Origin: Rhizobium rosettiformans
Lineage (GTDB): Bacteria > Pseudomonadota > Alphaproteobacteria > Rhizobiales > Rhizobiaceae
Length of the DNA stretch: 64,000 nt
Direction of reading: 5' to 3'
Assembly (NCBI RefSeq): GCF_016806065.1
Contig: NZ_CP032405.1
Coordinates: 690,001-754,000 of the forward strand
Shown here in pieces: positions 24,848 through 33,961 of the stretch. Numbering within the stretch: position 1 is the stretch's first letter; each line of letters begins with the position of its first letter. Position numbers and translations under genes: made by a program. Below the pieces are notes generated by a model, which did not search any database, was not told the DNA's origin, and was given only the letters and a program-made list of their open reading frames with translations.

Positions 24848-26062
24848 GTGTCTCGCATAGGTGGCGATTTGTCCTTGCATCTGGTCTTCGTCACGTCGCT
24901 CGTTGCACAATCCAATCCTTCAACAGGTTATGAACTTGCCAATGCAGCCCTGCTGGAAGGCTTGGCACGGGCAGGCGTGCGCACCACGGTCATCGGCTGC
25001 GCCTGGCCAGGACAGACCGTCGCTCCGGATGCAGAGCCCGCTCTGGGCGAGGTGGAAGTGCGAACCGAAAAGGCTGGCCCCTGGCTTAAGATCAAATGGC
25101 TACTCATGTCCCTTGCGACGGGACTACCGATGTCGAGCGCCAAGCTGCGTGTGATACGAAAAGAGGCTGTGCGAAGCGCAATCACGGCCGCTGGCCCGTT
25201 CGACGGCTATGTCTTGAACGGCGTCGCCCTCGCGGGAGCCTTTCCGGATCTCTTCACCGGCAAGCCATCGATCTTCGTCGCTCACAATGTCGAGCATCGC
25301 TCGTCGGCCGAGAACGCCCGCAACGCAGGTTCGTTGATGAAGCGCATTCTGTTCGCCCGTGATGCGCGATTGCTGAAGACACTCGAGCACAGGCTCAGGG
25401 ACCGGTCGACCGGCGTCGTGACCTTTGCAGCCGAAGACGCGGTCGATCTCGGCGTTCCGCCGGACCGCTCCGTATTCCTCCCCTTGAGCACTGCGAGACC
25501 GACGCAGCTCCCGGAGACAAGAAATCTGGCGCACGATCTTGCCCTCTTGGGTACCTGGACATGGCATCCCAATCGGATCGGGCTGGAATGGTTCTTGAAC
25601 GATGTAAAGCCGAAGCTGCTCGATGATGTGCGCATCCGTGTCGCTGGCAGCACGCCCGCCGATCTTGCCTCTGCCTGGCCCGATGTCGATTTCGTCGGAA
25701 GGGTGGATCGCGCGACGGACTTCGTCGCAGCAAGCGCCGTGATCCCGCTGATCAGTCGGGCCGGCACGGGCGTCCAGTTGAAGACGATTGAAACCTTCTC
25801 GCTCGGCCTGCCAAGCGTGGCGACGACAAGCTCGGTCCGCGGCATTGCAGCGATCCCGGACAATTGCACCATTGCTGACGATCCCGAAAGTTTCGCTGCA
25901 GCGCTCAACCACAAGATCCTTCGGGCGCGGGCGGGCGACCTTCAGCGGCTCGATGGCCGGGTCTTTGCCGAAGCACAGGCACAGCTGATGGATGCCGGCA
26001 TCAGACAGATGCTGAACATGCTGACCGGGGCGACATCAGGCGCAAAGGAAGCTCTGTCATGA
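24848..26062 (+). CDS. glycosyltransferase, GT4-like
   Basis: A 404-residue GT-B type protein. The N-terminal part has LVFVTSL and GYELANAALLEGLARAG as in the acceptor domain, and AHNVEHRSSAENARNAG near residue 140. The C-terminal part has a GTWTWHPNRIGLEWFLNDV segment, then PLISRAGTGVQLKTIETFSLGLPSVAT, which matches the donor-binding E-x7-E region of GT4 enzymes. The start is a GTG at 24848; later TTG codons at about 24869 are possible because the first eight residues look atypical. It overlaps the next gene by four bases (ATGA). Likely adds a sugar to an exopolysaccharide repeat unit; donor unknown. Confidence 0.78.
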   Translation: MSRIGGDLSLHLVFVTSLVAQSNPSTGYELANAALLEGLARAGVRTTVIGCAWPGQTVAPDAEPALGEVEVRTEKAGPWLKIKWLLMSLATGLPMSSAKLRVIRKEAVRSAITAAGPFDGYVLNGVALAGAFPDLFTGKPSIFVAHNVEHRSSAENARNAGSLMKRILFARDARLLKTLEHRLRDRSTGVVTFAAEDAVDLGVPPDRSVFLPLSTARPTQLPETRNLAHDLALLGTWTWHPNRIGLEWFLNDVKPKLLDDVRIRVAGSTPADLASAWPDVDFVGRVDRATDFVAASAVIPLISRAGTGVQLKTIETFSLGLPSVATTSSVRGIAAIPDNCTIADDPESFAAALNHKILRARAGDLQRLDGRVFAEAQAQLMDAGIRQMLNMLTGATSGAKEALS

Positions 26063-26922
26063 GGACAGCCATTGTTACCGCGAGCTATCACGCGGATTTC
26101 GAACGTTTCCGTTTGCTCTGCGAGACGCTGGACACGCATGTCACGGAATACACCAAACATTATGTGCTCGTCGAAGACCGCGATGTTCCGCTGTTCCGGC
26201 AACTGCAATCGCCGCGCAGGGTAATCATCGGAGAGAAGGACCTCTTGCCATCTTGGCTGAAAGTCTTTCCCGATCCGCTGACCATGGGCCGACGCCGCAT
26301 CTGGCTATCCTTGAAGACCAAGCCGCTTCGCGGTTGGCATGTGCAGCAGTTTCGCCGCATAGCGATCGCCGACATCGTCGAGGACGATGCGTTTCTCTAT
26401 CTGGATTCCGATGTCGCTTTCCTTCGGCCCTATGATTGCAGCCAGCTCTGGCGCGACGATGCGCTGCGCCTGCTGGTCAGGCCTGGTGCCTTGACGGGAG
26501 ACTCCATGGGCGAACATCGCCGCTGGTCCGCGAATGCCGGCACGTTGTTGGGTCTGCCCGAAACGCAGCACTCCACGAACGACTATGTCGGCACGATGAT
26601 CGCCTGGAAACGAAGCAGCATCAGAGAGATGTGTGCGCGGATCGAGAGCGTCACGGGCGAGCACTGGATCGCGGCGATGGGCAAGCAACGCTGTTTCTCG
26701 GAATGCATGATGTATGGCCGCTTCGTGGATGATGTCGAGCACGGCGCGGGGCACTTCCACGACCAGACAGAGCTTTGCAAGGTCTTCTGGCTGGCTCCGC
26801 CGCCCACGGAAGACGAATTCCGTGCCTTCGTGGCGGACATGGCACCTGAACAGGTGGCGCTCGGCATGCAGTCTTTCCTGGGTCTTGAACCCGCAGAAAT
26901 CCGACGTATCCTCGGCCTATGA
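26059..26922 (+). CDS. DUF6492-like putative glycosyltransferase
   Basis: A 287-residue soluble protein opening MRTAIVTASYHADFERF. It carries DDAFLYLDSDVAFLRPY near residue 115, a D-x-D motif as in nucleotide-sugar binding glycosyltransferases, and TNDYVGTMIAWKR and AMGKQRCFSECMMYG later. This matches the DUF6492 type found in rhizobial polysaccharide loci. The ATGA overlap with the GT4 gene means coupled translation. Function in exopolysaccharide or surface sugar assembly is inferred from motif and place. Confidence 0.7.
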   Translation: MRTAIVTASYHADFERFRLLCETLDTHVTEYTKHYVLVEDRDVPLFRQLQSPRRVIIGEKDLLPSWLKVFPDPLTMGRRRIWLSLKTKPLRGWHVQQFRRIAIADIVEDDAFLYLDSDVAFLRPYDCSQLWRDDALRLLVRPGALTGDSMGEHRRWSANAGTLLGLPETQHSTNDYVGTMIAWKRSSIREMCARIESVTGEHWIAAMGKQRCFSECMMYGRFVDDVEHGAGHFHDQTELCKVFWLAPPPTEDEFRAFVADMAPEQVALGMQSFLGLEPAEIRRILGL

Positions 26923-26953
26923 CTACGACTGGTCAGGTTCGCCGCGAGAACCG

Positions 26954-28216
26954 TCAAACCCGCTTGGCCGGCAGCCTCAGGCTCGAATAGGTGAAGATCG
27001 CCGAGATCACATAGAGACCGGCAAAGACACCATTCAAAGCGATGATCCAGTCCTGCCCCTCATGTGCGAAACTGTTGAGCAGCAGCGCGATCAGCCCTGC
27101 CTTGCTCAGTGTCAAAAGGGCAAGGCATAGCGTACGCAGCCAGCTTTGCCCACGCGCATACATCAGCTCCCCCTGGTACTCCGCGAGATTGCGAAACCCG
27201 GGTACAAGCAGAACGAGCGGCAGCAGTTCGGCGACCGGCGCCACGTTGCGGCCGAGTGCATTCGGATAGAGATGCAGGAGGAAGGCAAGCGTCGCGAGCC
27301 CGGCAACGGAGACGATCATCAATCCCGCTTCGATGAGCACCCTGATTTTCAGCGACCTCAACATGTCAGGGCTCTGCATCAGCTTCTGCACCAGGATCGT
27401 ATTGAAGGAGCGGATCGGCAGCGCAGTCAGGTCAACGACCCGCATGATGATCGCATAGAGACCGGCAACGGCCGGCCCACCGATCCCGAGTACCATCAGC
27501 TTGTCGAGCTCCGACTGCAGGTAGAACAGCAGTTCCGCACCCGCGACGGCGAGCGAATCCTGTACGCGCCGAAGATAGAGCCGCATATCGAAACGCAGGC
27601 GAACGCGGGGGTAGAAGTAGAGGGCAACGACCAGCGATGCGGCATTCGCACCAATGTACCACCATGCCCAATGGTCGAGGTCCTGGACTGAGGCCTGGCT
27701 CCAGAAGAGGCCGGCCGCGGCCGCGCGTGTTGCAGTTCCAAGGATCACAAGGACGGCAGCGAGCCCGAAACGCTTGAGCCCATTGTTGACGATGATGACG
27801 ATCTCGGCCGACCGCCAGAGCAAAATCTCGGCGATCATCACCAGGGAAAAGGTGAGCAGACCGACATCGTCGGAAAAGAACAGAAAATAGATCAGCAGCG
27901 CCGCGATGATGACGAGCGGCAGCGAGAGAAGAGAAGCGAGCAGATAGCCAACTGTGTAGACGCCGAGAAGTCGCGGCTTGACGACAGCAATGCGATAGAG
28001 TGGTGAACTGAAACCGAGCGCCAGAAGCCGGGAGAGGACGAGCCCGGCGCCAGACGCCGTGGCGAAGATCCCGTAGTCCGCAAGGGGCAGTGTGTTTGCC
28101 AGCACAACAAAGTAGGCGAGAGACACGACCAGTCGCCCGGCAGATCCCGATATCACCGAGACATAGGCGTGCAGGAGCTGCCGGTTTGATGAAAGGTGCC
28201 GAAGGATCGCGTTCAC
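26954..28216 (-). CDS. Wzx-like polysaccharide flippase
   Basis: A 420-residue integral membrane protein of the MATE/polysaccharide exporter type with about 12 helices. It has the early ISGSAGRLVVSLAYFVVLANTL and YGIFATASGAGLVLSRLLALG segments typical of lipopolysaccharide/exopolysaccharide flippases, and a central charged helix pair with LYLQ-like SELDKLMVLG. It would move lipid-linked repeat units to the periplasmic face. The GTG at 28216 has GGACACC upstream; another GTG at 28249 adds 11 residues. It runs against the two transferase genes before it and away from the chain-length gene after it. Confidence 0.75.
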   Translation of the reverse strand: MNAILRHLSSNRQLLHAYVSVISGSAGRLVVSLAYFVVLANTLPLADYGIFATASGAGLVLSRLLALGFSSPLYRIAVVKPRLLGVYTVGYLLASLLSLPLVIIAALLIYFLFFSDDVGLLTFSLVMIAEILLWRSAEIVIIVNNGLKRFGLAAVLVILGTATRAAAAGLFWSQASVQDLDHWAWWYIGANAASLVVALYFYPRVRLRFDMRLYLRRVQDSLAVAGAELLFYLQSELDKLMVLGIGGPAVAGLYAIIMRVVDLTALPIRSFNTILVQKLMQSPDMLRSLKIRVLIEAGLMIVSVAGLATLAFLLHLYPNALGRNVAPVAELLPLVLLVPGFRNLAEYQGELMYARGQSWLRTLCLALLTLSKAGLIALLLNSFAHEGQDWIIALNGVFAGLYVISAIFTYSSLRLPAKRV

Positions 28217-28290
28217 GTGGTGTCCAGAGTTGCTGAAGGCGCAGGTCACATTTCGGACGGCGGCGACACCTGCAGAAGCTACGTCCCAAC

Positions 28291-28314
28291 GGTTAATTTT
28301 CCGATCTTTTAACC
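28291..28314. promoter_or_regulatory. AT-rich inverted repeat before the chain-length gene
   Basis: GGTTAA (28291-28296) and TTAACC (28309-28314) are perfect arms around a 12-base spacer, inside a strikingly AT-rich stretch (28285-28350) of otherwise GC-rich DNA. The site lies between the divergent flippase and chain-length genes and is a candidate operator for both. Confidence 0.4.
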
Positions 28315-28377
28315 ATTTGTTTTTGATAAAAAATTAAATTTGCGCCACGCGAACCATTTCCCGAAGCAAGGGCTGAC

Positions 28378-30072
28378 ATGTATCTGCGCGATGATCGCAC
28401 CAGTCACGGAGGCAAAGAGCCCGGCGCCGCAGGTGCGGAGCGCCTATCCGGACACTCCGCAGACACCCGTGTCGGGCGACCTTCCCTGCGGGACATGCTG
28501 GAACGCCACGACGACTACCTCGATTTTCTGCGCGCCCGCGTCTCCATGCTTGAGGGCCAGGTCAACAGCATGGAGGTCGGGGAATCCAGACCTTCCGCTC
28601 CGTCTGCTGTCCCGAAACAGCAGCCCTCGCCCGAAATCTCCACGGACAATCGTCAGGATGAAAACCGCGACGGCACCGCCGTTCCGCGGGATCAGACGGA
28701 ATGGAAGCCTCTGATCGATCCCTTCATCGTCGTCGACATTCTCAAGCGGTCCCATCGCATCCTGATTGCCTCGACGGTGATCGGTGGCCTCTTTGGGTCC
28801 GCCTATGCACTGACCCTACCGAAAATGTGGGTGGCAAGCAGTGACATCCTCGTAGACCCCCGACAGATCCGAACCGTCGGCGACCAGTTGACCACCGACC
28901 AACTGCCGACAGATGCGTCGCTCGCCGTGGTCGAAAGCCAGGCGCGCATCGTCAAGTCGAACAGTGTCTTGCTGAAAGTCATCGAGCAGGCCGACCTCAA
29001 GCAGGACCCGGAATTCAACGGGACCCTGAAGCCCTCCGGCCTGAGCACCTTCTGGTCGAGTGGATCCCAGAGTGACGCTCAGAGCATCGAGTCACGCGTT
29101 CTGAACCACCTTCACGAAGTCATCGACGTGAGCCGGGATCAGAAGACATTCATCTTTTCGATCTCCGCAGAAACGCGGGATCCGGAGAAGTCCGCGCGTC
29201 TGGCCAACATCGTCAGCGGCGTCTTTCAGCGTGAATTGGCCTCAATGCAATCCGACGCTGTCCGCCGCACATCGGACGAACTGTCGAGCCGCCTTACCGA
29301 CCTGCGCATGAAGCTCGAAGAGGCGGAAAAGGCCGCCGAAAGCTTCCGCAACTCGAATGACCTCGTGAATGTCGATGGCAGACCGATCGTGGACAACGAT
29401 CTGAAACTGCTGAATGAAAGACTGAGTTCGCTGCGCGTCGAAACTGCGGGCCTGCGCGCCAAGATTACCAGTATCGCAAAGATGGCGGCCTCCAGCGGCG
29501 GTGAACTGGCGCTCCCCGAAGACGTGAGTTCCGACACGATCGCAGTCCTGCGCACGCGTTATGCCGATCTGCGCAAGGAACTCGAATCGATCGCGGCCCG
29601 CTATGGACCGCAACACCCGAGATATATCGAAGCACAATCGCAGGCCAGCGGGATGCTCAACCAGATCCGCGAAGAACTCGGCCGCATCCGCAGCGCCCTG
29701 CAGGTAGAGCTGGATCGCTCCCTCCAACAGGAAGTGGCACTTACCAGCCGCCTACGGGAACTCAAGGACACTCAGGCGTCGAACAATGACAGCCTCGTCA
29801 CCTTGCGCGAACTCGAGCGCGAGGCGGCGGCACGCCGTTCGGTCTACGAATCCTTCCTGCTCAGAACCCGCGAAACCGGGGAACAGGAAGCCATTACACT
29901 CGCCAATATTCAGGTCCTGTCGGAGGCGCGCCCACCGCTTGATCCGGTCGGCCCCTCTCGCAAGGTCATTGCACTCGGCGGCCTGATCGCTGGATTTGGC
30001 TTCGGCGTTCTGCTCGCCCTTGGCCTCAATCTGACTCATTTGAGGAAACGCCGCGAAGGCGCACAGGCCTGA
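28378..30072 (+). CDS. polysaccharide co-polymerase (Wzz/ExoP N-terminal type)
   Basis: A 564-residue inner membrane protein that sets chain length in Wzy-dependent polymers. Residues 1-105 are a polar cytoplasmic segment, the first membrane helix is at about 125-145 (ILIASTVIGGLFGSAYAL), then a Wzz domain (MWVASSDILVDPRQIR), a long periplasmic coiled coil (about 290-490), and a second helix at about 530-552 (LGGLIAGFGFGVLLALGL). Proteins such as ExoP go on with a cytoplasmic tyrosine kinase; here the chain stops 12 residues after the helix, so the kinase is absent. No separate kinase gene is nearby. Confidence 0.85.
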   Translation: MYLRDDRTSHGGKEPGAAGAERLSGHSADTRVGRPSLRDMLERHDDYLDFLRARVSMLEGQVNSMEVGESRPSAPSAVPKQQPSPEISTDNRQDENRDGTAVPRDQTEWKPLIDPFIVVDILKRSHRILIASTVIGGLFGSAYALTLPKMWVASSDILVDPRQIRTVGDQLTTDQLPTDASLAVVESQARIVKSNSVLLKVIEQADLKQDPEFNGTLKPSGLSTFWSSGSQSDAQSIESRVLNHLHEVIDVSRDQKTFIFSISAETRDPEKSARLANIVSGVFQRELASMQSDAVRRTSDELSSRLTDLRMKLEEAEKAAESFRNSNDLVNVDGRPIVDNDLKLLNERLSSLRVETAGLRAKITSIAKMAASSGGELALPEDVSSDTIAVLRTRYADLRKELESIAARYGPQHPRYIEAQSQASGMLNQIREELGRIRSALQVELDRSLQQEVALTSRLRELKDTQASNNDSLVTLRELEREAAARRSVYESFLLRTRETGEQEAITLANIQVLSEARPPLDPVGPSRKVIALGGLIAGFGFGVLLALGLNLTHLRKRREGAQA

Positions 30073-30084
30073 ACGAAAGACAGC

Positions 30085-31419
30085 TCAGGCAAGTATTCGC
30101 GGGATGGGCACTCTCGCCACGAGCCTGAGGCCGATCACCCCGAAGAAGCAGAGCATCCAGACCGGGTCCATGCGACGGAAGAAGAAGCTCTCCATCATCG
30201 CATTCAGCGTTGTGAAGAAGACGATCATCATGAAGAAGTCCGCGAGCAACCTGTTCTCCCGGACCGGCCTGCAGCGCATGTAGTCGACCAGCGGAAGCAG
30301 GATCAGGACCGCCAGCGCGATGATTAGGGCAGGTATCCCCATGGAGATCGCGATATCGAGATAGCCGTTATGGGCATGCACGATGCCGCGCACATCCCAG
30401 TCGAGATAATAGGGATTGGCGGCATAGCGGACCAGATCCGTACTCCAGAAACTCTCATAGCCGAAGCCCGTGAGCGGGCGATCGGCCAGTGCATCGAGCC
30501 CGAACTTCCAGATCGAGACACGGCCGGTAAATGTCGGGTCAATGCCGAGCCACAGAACGAACTGGTGGATCGGTTCGATGAGGACGGACCCGAAGGTCAG
30601 GAGAGCGAAGGCAAGCTGGCAGCAGAACACCGCGATCGGTGTCAGCACGCGAAGCCCAACCGCACTCGGAACAAGAACCAGGAGCGCCGCAACGGGCACC
30701 AATCCGAGTGTGGTCTTGGAGCCGGTCTGACTGACGAAAATGAGTGCCGACAGACCGATCAAGACGCCGACCCAGCGGTCGCCGCGCCGCCAGAGATAGA
30801 TGGCAGCAAAGGCGAATGCCGCCATGACCGGCCCGGCGATATTTTTGTGCGTGAAGACCCCGCGCCAGAGATAGGAATTCTGAGGCTCCAGCGCGTCGAA
30901 GCCATGGGTTGCCAGAGAGGGGGCCAAGGGTAGCCCGGCATAGCAGATGAAGATCAGCATGCCTGCGACCACGCTCAACATGCGGGCATAGCCATCTCCA
31001 TCCTGCGGCAGTGCTAGGACGGTCACGATCGTCATCATCACGATCAGGGTCAAAATGATACCGCGCAAGGTCGCACTAGGATCTGGAGCGGTGAACCCCG
31101 AGAACACAAGAAATCCGATCATCAGCAACCAGGCCGGACCGATCAGGGACGGCAGCCTGCGCAGATCGGCCAGCGTCAGCAGTGAGCAGAGCGCGATGAG
31201 ACCAAGCAGGCCAAAGCCCAGCTGATTAATTAGATTGCCGCCTTCTTCCACACCCTCATGAACCGGCGAGAAGGGCTGAAACGAGATCAGCATGACCGCA
31301 AACAGCAGGATGCTGACAACAACGGCCGCCCGGCGCAGCGTCTGCGCGGGATAAGCAGGCCTCACCCCCGCGACGTCGCGGTCAGCGCCCGTCCGTATGT
31401 CGATACTGTTCATCGGCAT
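30085..31419 (-). CDS. O-antigen ligase/polymerase-type membrane protein
   Basis: An approximately 444-residue protein with 11-12 membrane helices and the Wzy_C signature: FTGRVSIWKFGLDALADRPLTGFGYESFW followed by VHAHNGYLDIAISMG near residue 345. This is the large periplasmic loop of ExoQ/Wzy and WaaL enzymes, where a conserved His (HAHNGYL) is important. As it lies with Wzx-like and Wzz-like genes, a repeat-unit polymerase is favoured over a lipid A ligase. The start is uncertain (31461, 31419 or 31413) and overlaps the end of the GT2 gene. Confidence 0.8.
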   Translation of the reverse strand: MPMNSIDIRTGADRDVAGVRPAYPAQTLRRAAVVVSILLFAVMLISFQPFSPVHEGVEEGGNLINQLGFGLLGLIALCSLLTLADLRRLPSLIGPAWLLMIGFLVFSGFTAPDPSATLRGIILTLIVMMTIVTVLALPQDGDGYARMLSVVAGMLIFICYAGLPLAPSLATHGFDALEPQNSYLWRGVFTHKNIAGPVMAAFAFAAIYLWRRGDRWVGVLIGLSALIFVSQTGSKTTLGLVPVAALLVLVPSAVGLRVLTPIAVFCCQLAFALLTFGSVLIEPIHQFVLWLGIDPTFTGRVSIWKFGLDALADRPLTGFGYESFWSTDLVRYAANPYYLDWDVRGIVHAHNGYLDIAISMGIPALIIALAVLILLPLVDYMRCRPVRENRLLADFFMMIVFFTTLNAMMESFFFRRMDPVWMLCFFGVIGLRLVARVPIPRILA

Positions 31420-32410
31420 ATCCGAAATGTGCGAGCGTCCTGCCGAGGCCGACATGGACATAGTAGAGGCTGTTTTGCAGCGATCCGAGGCGACGAGCGG
31501 CCATGATCGCCTTCCACGGCGAGAGGGTCAGCAGTGCAACGCTCTTCAGGAAGACCCGAACGGCCCCCAAGGGCTCGCTGGCGCGCCGTCCTTTTTCGAC
31601 CAGGCTGGAGATGACACCATCGCGAATGCCGCGCGCACGTAGCCAGGATCGCTCAAGACGGTTTGCAGGCACGGTCTCGAGGACCGGCGCCTCGTGACAC
31701 CAGGCGGTTTTGAAACCCTTGCGCACAGACTGATCAATGAAGTTCGCATCCCCGCCACCGGTGAAGTTGAACCTCGGGTCGAGAAACGGATAGGTATTCG
31801 CCTCAAGCAGAACGCGGGAGACCAGGAGATTGCCGGAGGAATAGAGGAGCGGCACAAGCCCAGTCGTCTGATAAGGCGGCGTGAACACCGGATGTAGAGG
31901 CACATCGCCGGTTTCAGTCGTCGGGAAGACCGGCACTTGCGGGCCACCGACCAGATCGGCACCAAACATTTCCTTAATGCGGCTCATGGCCTCGATCCAG
32001 TCCGGATCGGCAATCTCGTCATCATCGATAACAAGCAGATGGGACATGTTGGGGAAGTGCTGAAGTGCCGTCAGCCAGGCGGCATTATAGGCATTACAAT
32101 TTCCCCTGAGCGTCTCGACTATCAGGATGCCGTTGATCTGCCCCGTTTCGAACAGGGGCCGGGCCGCCACCACACCCTCGCGGTGATCACTGTCATTGTC
32201 GACCAGCACGATGGCATAACGACGGTTTGTCTTTTGGGCCGTAAGACTTTCAAGCGTCTTGAGAAGGTGCACAGGGCGCCGAAACGTCGGCACCGTGACC
32301 ACGACTGTGACGGCGTCATGCGCCAGATCAGGCGTCTGCGTGACCAGCTCAATGTGATCCGGTAAGGCCAATCGGGAGCTCTTTCGAATGTGCGGAACTT
32401 CGTCGAGCAA
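31382..32410 (-). CDS. family 2 glycosyltransferase
   Basis: A 342-residue GT-A enzyme with VTVVVTVPTFRRPVHLLKTLESL at residues 34-56, the nucleotide-binding VLVDNDSDH, the metal-binding LLVIDDDEIADPDW near residue 128 (D-x-D type), and FTGGGDANFIDQSVRKG near 220. A helix near residues 285-310 may sit at the membrane. The reading frame starts with TTG at 32410 and no better start is visible. Its 3' end overlaps the polymerase gene by about 38 bases, so both are probably co-expressed. Confidence 0.82.
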   Translation of the reverse strand: MLDEVPHIRKSSRLALPDHIELVTQTPDLAHDAVTVVVTVPTFRRPVHLLKTLESLTAQKTNRRYAIVLVDNDSDHREGVVAARPLFETGQINGILIVETLRGNCNAYNAAWLTALQHFPNMSHLLVIDDDEIADPDWIEAMSRIKEMFGADLVGGPQVPVFPTTETGDVPLHPVFTPPYQTTGLVPLLYSSGNLLVSRVLLEANTYPFLDPRFNFTGGGDANFIDQSVRKGFKTAWCHEAPVLETVPANRLERSWLRARGIRDGVISSLVEKGRRASEPLGAVRVFLKSVALLTLSPWKAIMAARRLGSLQNSLYYVHVGLGRTLAHFGYADEQYRHTDGR

Positions 32411-32467
32411 ATACCAAAACTGTTGATACCAGCTTAACCCCTCAGCCGTTTCGGACGGCTGGCCGTC

Positions 32468-33526
32468 TCAGGGACGCTCAAGGCCTGGACAGCCTTCCGA
32501 CGCACCGAGGAAATCGTTGAGCACGGGCGCAAGACCACTGAGCTGGGGCCGGTCTCCACTCTTGGTCGGCTGGATGTTGAGTTCTTCGGTCTCTGGCCAC
32601 CAGTCACCTGCCGCCCAATAGGTCCAGCCGATCCACGATGTCTTGTCCTCGTCGAGCAGCTTCACCACCTCCGTCAGCACGGTCGTACATTCTGGCGTTC
32701 CCGGAACACCGAACTCGCCGAGGAAGCCTCTCTGACCGGTTTCCTTCAACCAGTCTCCAACCTCGCGGATGGCATCAACCGCATCGGCAGCACGGCTGCA
32801 ATTGTTCAAGGTCCCGGAAAAATCGTCATCGAAATACTGGTGAATCTCGAAGGCATAATTGTTCGCCGGGTCCTTGATGCTCAAAAGCACCTCTGCATTC
32901 GCCCCGCCATACCAGTCGCCGAACCAACTATGCGCGCCAGTCCAGGACGTGCCCGGAACGAGGATAAGGTTGTCTGCACCAACCTCACGAATGCCCGCGA
33001 TTGCTTCGTTGGCGACATCACGCCAATCTGTCGATGAGATGTCGAAGGGCTCGTTCATCAGGCCGAAGACCACATGTCGGTCTCCTTCAAACTCCTTCGC
33101 CAGCCGCTGCCAGAAATCGACAAAGGCCGACACGGGAACCTCTTCGGTCCCGATCAGCTTCTCGAAATAGCGTGCATAGTTATGCGGATCGAGGATGACC
33201 GTATGATTGAAGGATCCGATCGTCGCGACGGTTTCCTTGAGACGGCTGAGCTCCGCAGGATCGAAGTCGCTGTTCAGCTTCGGCTGCAGGCGCTCCCAAA
33301 GGAACGGGAGCCGCACCGTATTGAAGCCCTTCCCCGCGAAATAGGCAATCGTCTCCAACGAAGGATAGATATAGCCTTCGCCGAACACGCCCTGCAGATT
33401 GCCGAATTCGGCACCGGCCAGGTTTATGCCACGAAAGCACGCGCCACTCGACGCGGCAGTTGAACCAGATGGCGTGGCCATGGTCAGCGCAGCGGAAATC
33501 AGGCCAAGCGTCAAATTCCGTTTCAT
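32468..33526 (-). CDS. secreted GH5 glycoside hydrolase (cellulase-like)
   Basis: A 352-residue exported hydrolase. A signal peptide (MKRNLTLGLISAALTMATP) ends before residue 30. The GH5 barrel shows RGINLAGAEFG, FNTVRLPFLWERLQP, the acid/base Glu159 in GLMNEPFD and the nucleophile Glu271 in GFLGEFGVPG. ATG at 33526 is taken because the signal peptide begins there; the frame extends only to an upstream TTG. It sits at the end of the exopolysaccharide region, so trimming or clearing of a beta-linked glucan or of the locus's own polymer is more likely than feeding on plant cellulose. Confidence 0.86.
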   Translation of the reverse strand: MKRNLTLGLISAALTMATPSGSTAASSGACFRGINLAGAEFGNLQGVFGEGYIYPSLETIAYFAGKGFNTVRLPFLWERLQPKLNSDFDPAELSRLKETVATIGSFNHTVILDPHNYARYFEKLIGTEEVPVSAFVDFWQRLAKEFEGDRHVVFGLMNEPFDISSTDWRDVANEAIAGIREVGADNLILVPGTSWTGAHSWFGDWYGGANAEVLLSIKDPANNYAFEIHQYFDDDFSGTLNNCSRAADAVDAIREVGDWLKETGQRGFLGEFGVPGTPECTTVLTEVVKLLDEDKTSWIGWTYWAAGDWWPETEELNIQPTKSGDRPQLSGLAPVLNDFLGASEGCPGLERP

Positions 33527-33961
33527 GGTTCTCAACCCACCTTGTCCTGTATTCGCCAGAGGTTTTAGCGGGAGACTGGCCCGATGTCATTCTGGTTCTA
33601 CCGGCAGTATTCATGCGTGGGGGTCCAGACCGCGTCGCAAATCACACTTTGTCGAGCGACGCCGCAAGACATCCCCATGCAGGCATGCACAAATCGCTGG
33701 CAACCGATGAGAACAGCGCTGCAGATTTCACCTTGATCACGAGACGAACGGCGAAGATGCGCCCTGGAAAGACGCAATGGGAACGGGGTTTTACATTTCC
33801 TGCCCTAATCTCTGGCCATCGCAAAGGAGCGGAAACCGCAGGCGCGCGTGCCGACTTCCTTTGAAAGACGATGAGGATCAGCAACACCGCACGCTTCCGA
33901 TCGTGTCGGACATGCGATAGAGACACGGCGCCTGCGCCATGCCGAGGAGATGAGAGAACAG
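33527..33961. other. intergenic stretch without a supportable gene
   Basis: 435 bases between the divergent GH5 gene and purU. Short open frames exist on both strands but none has a convincing start site, coding bias or familiar product. Promoters of both neighbours must lie here. The only clear signal is the purU ribosome binding site GAGGAGA at 33944-33950. Confidence 0.5.

Noticed and set aside
33460..33864. Plus-strand open frame of 134 codons before purU
   Set aside because: No ribosome binding site, no homology I recognise, and it overlaps the GH5 signal-peptide region on the other strand.
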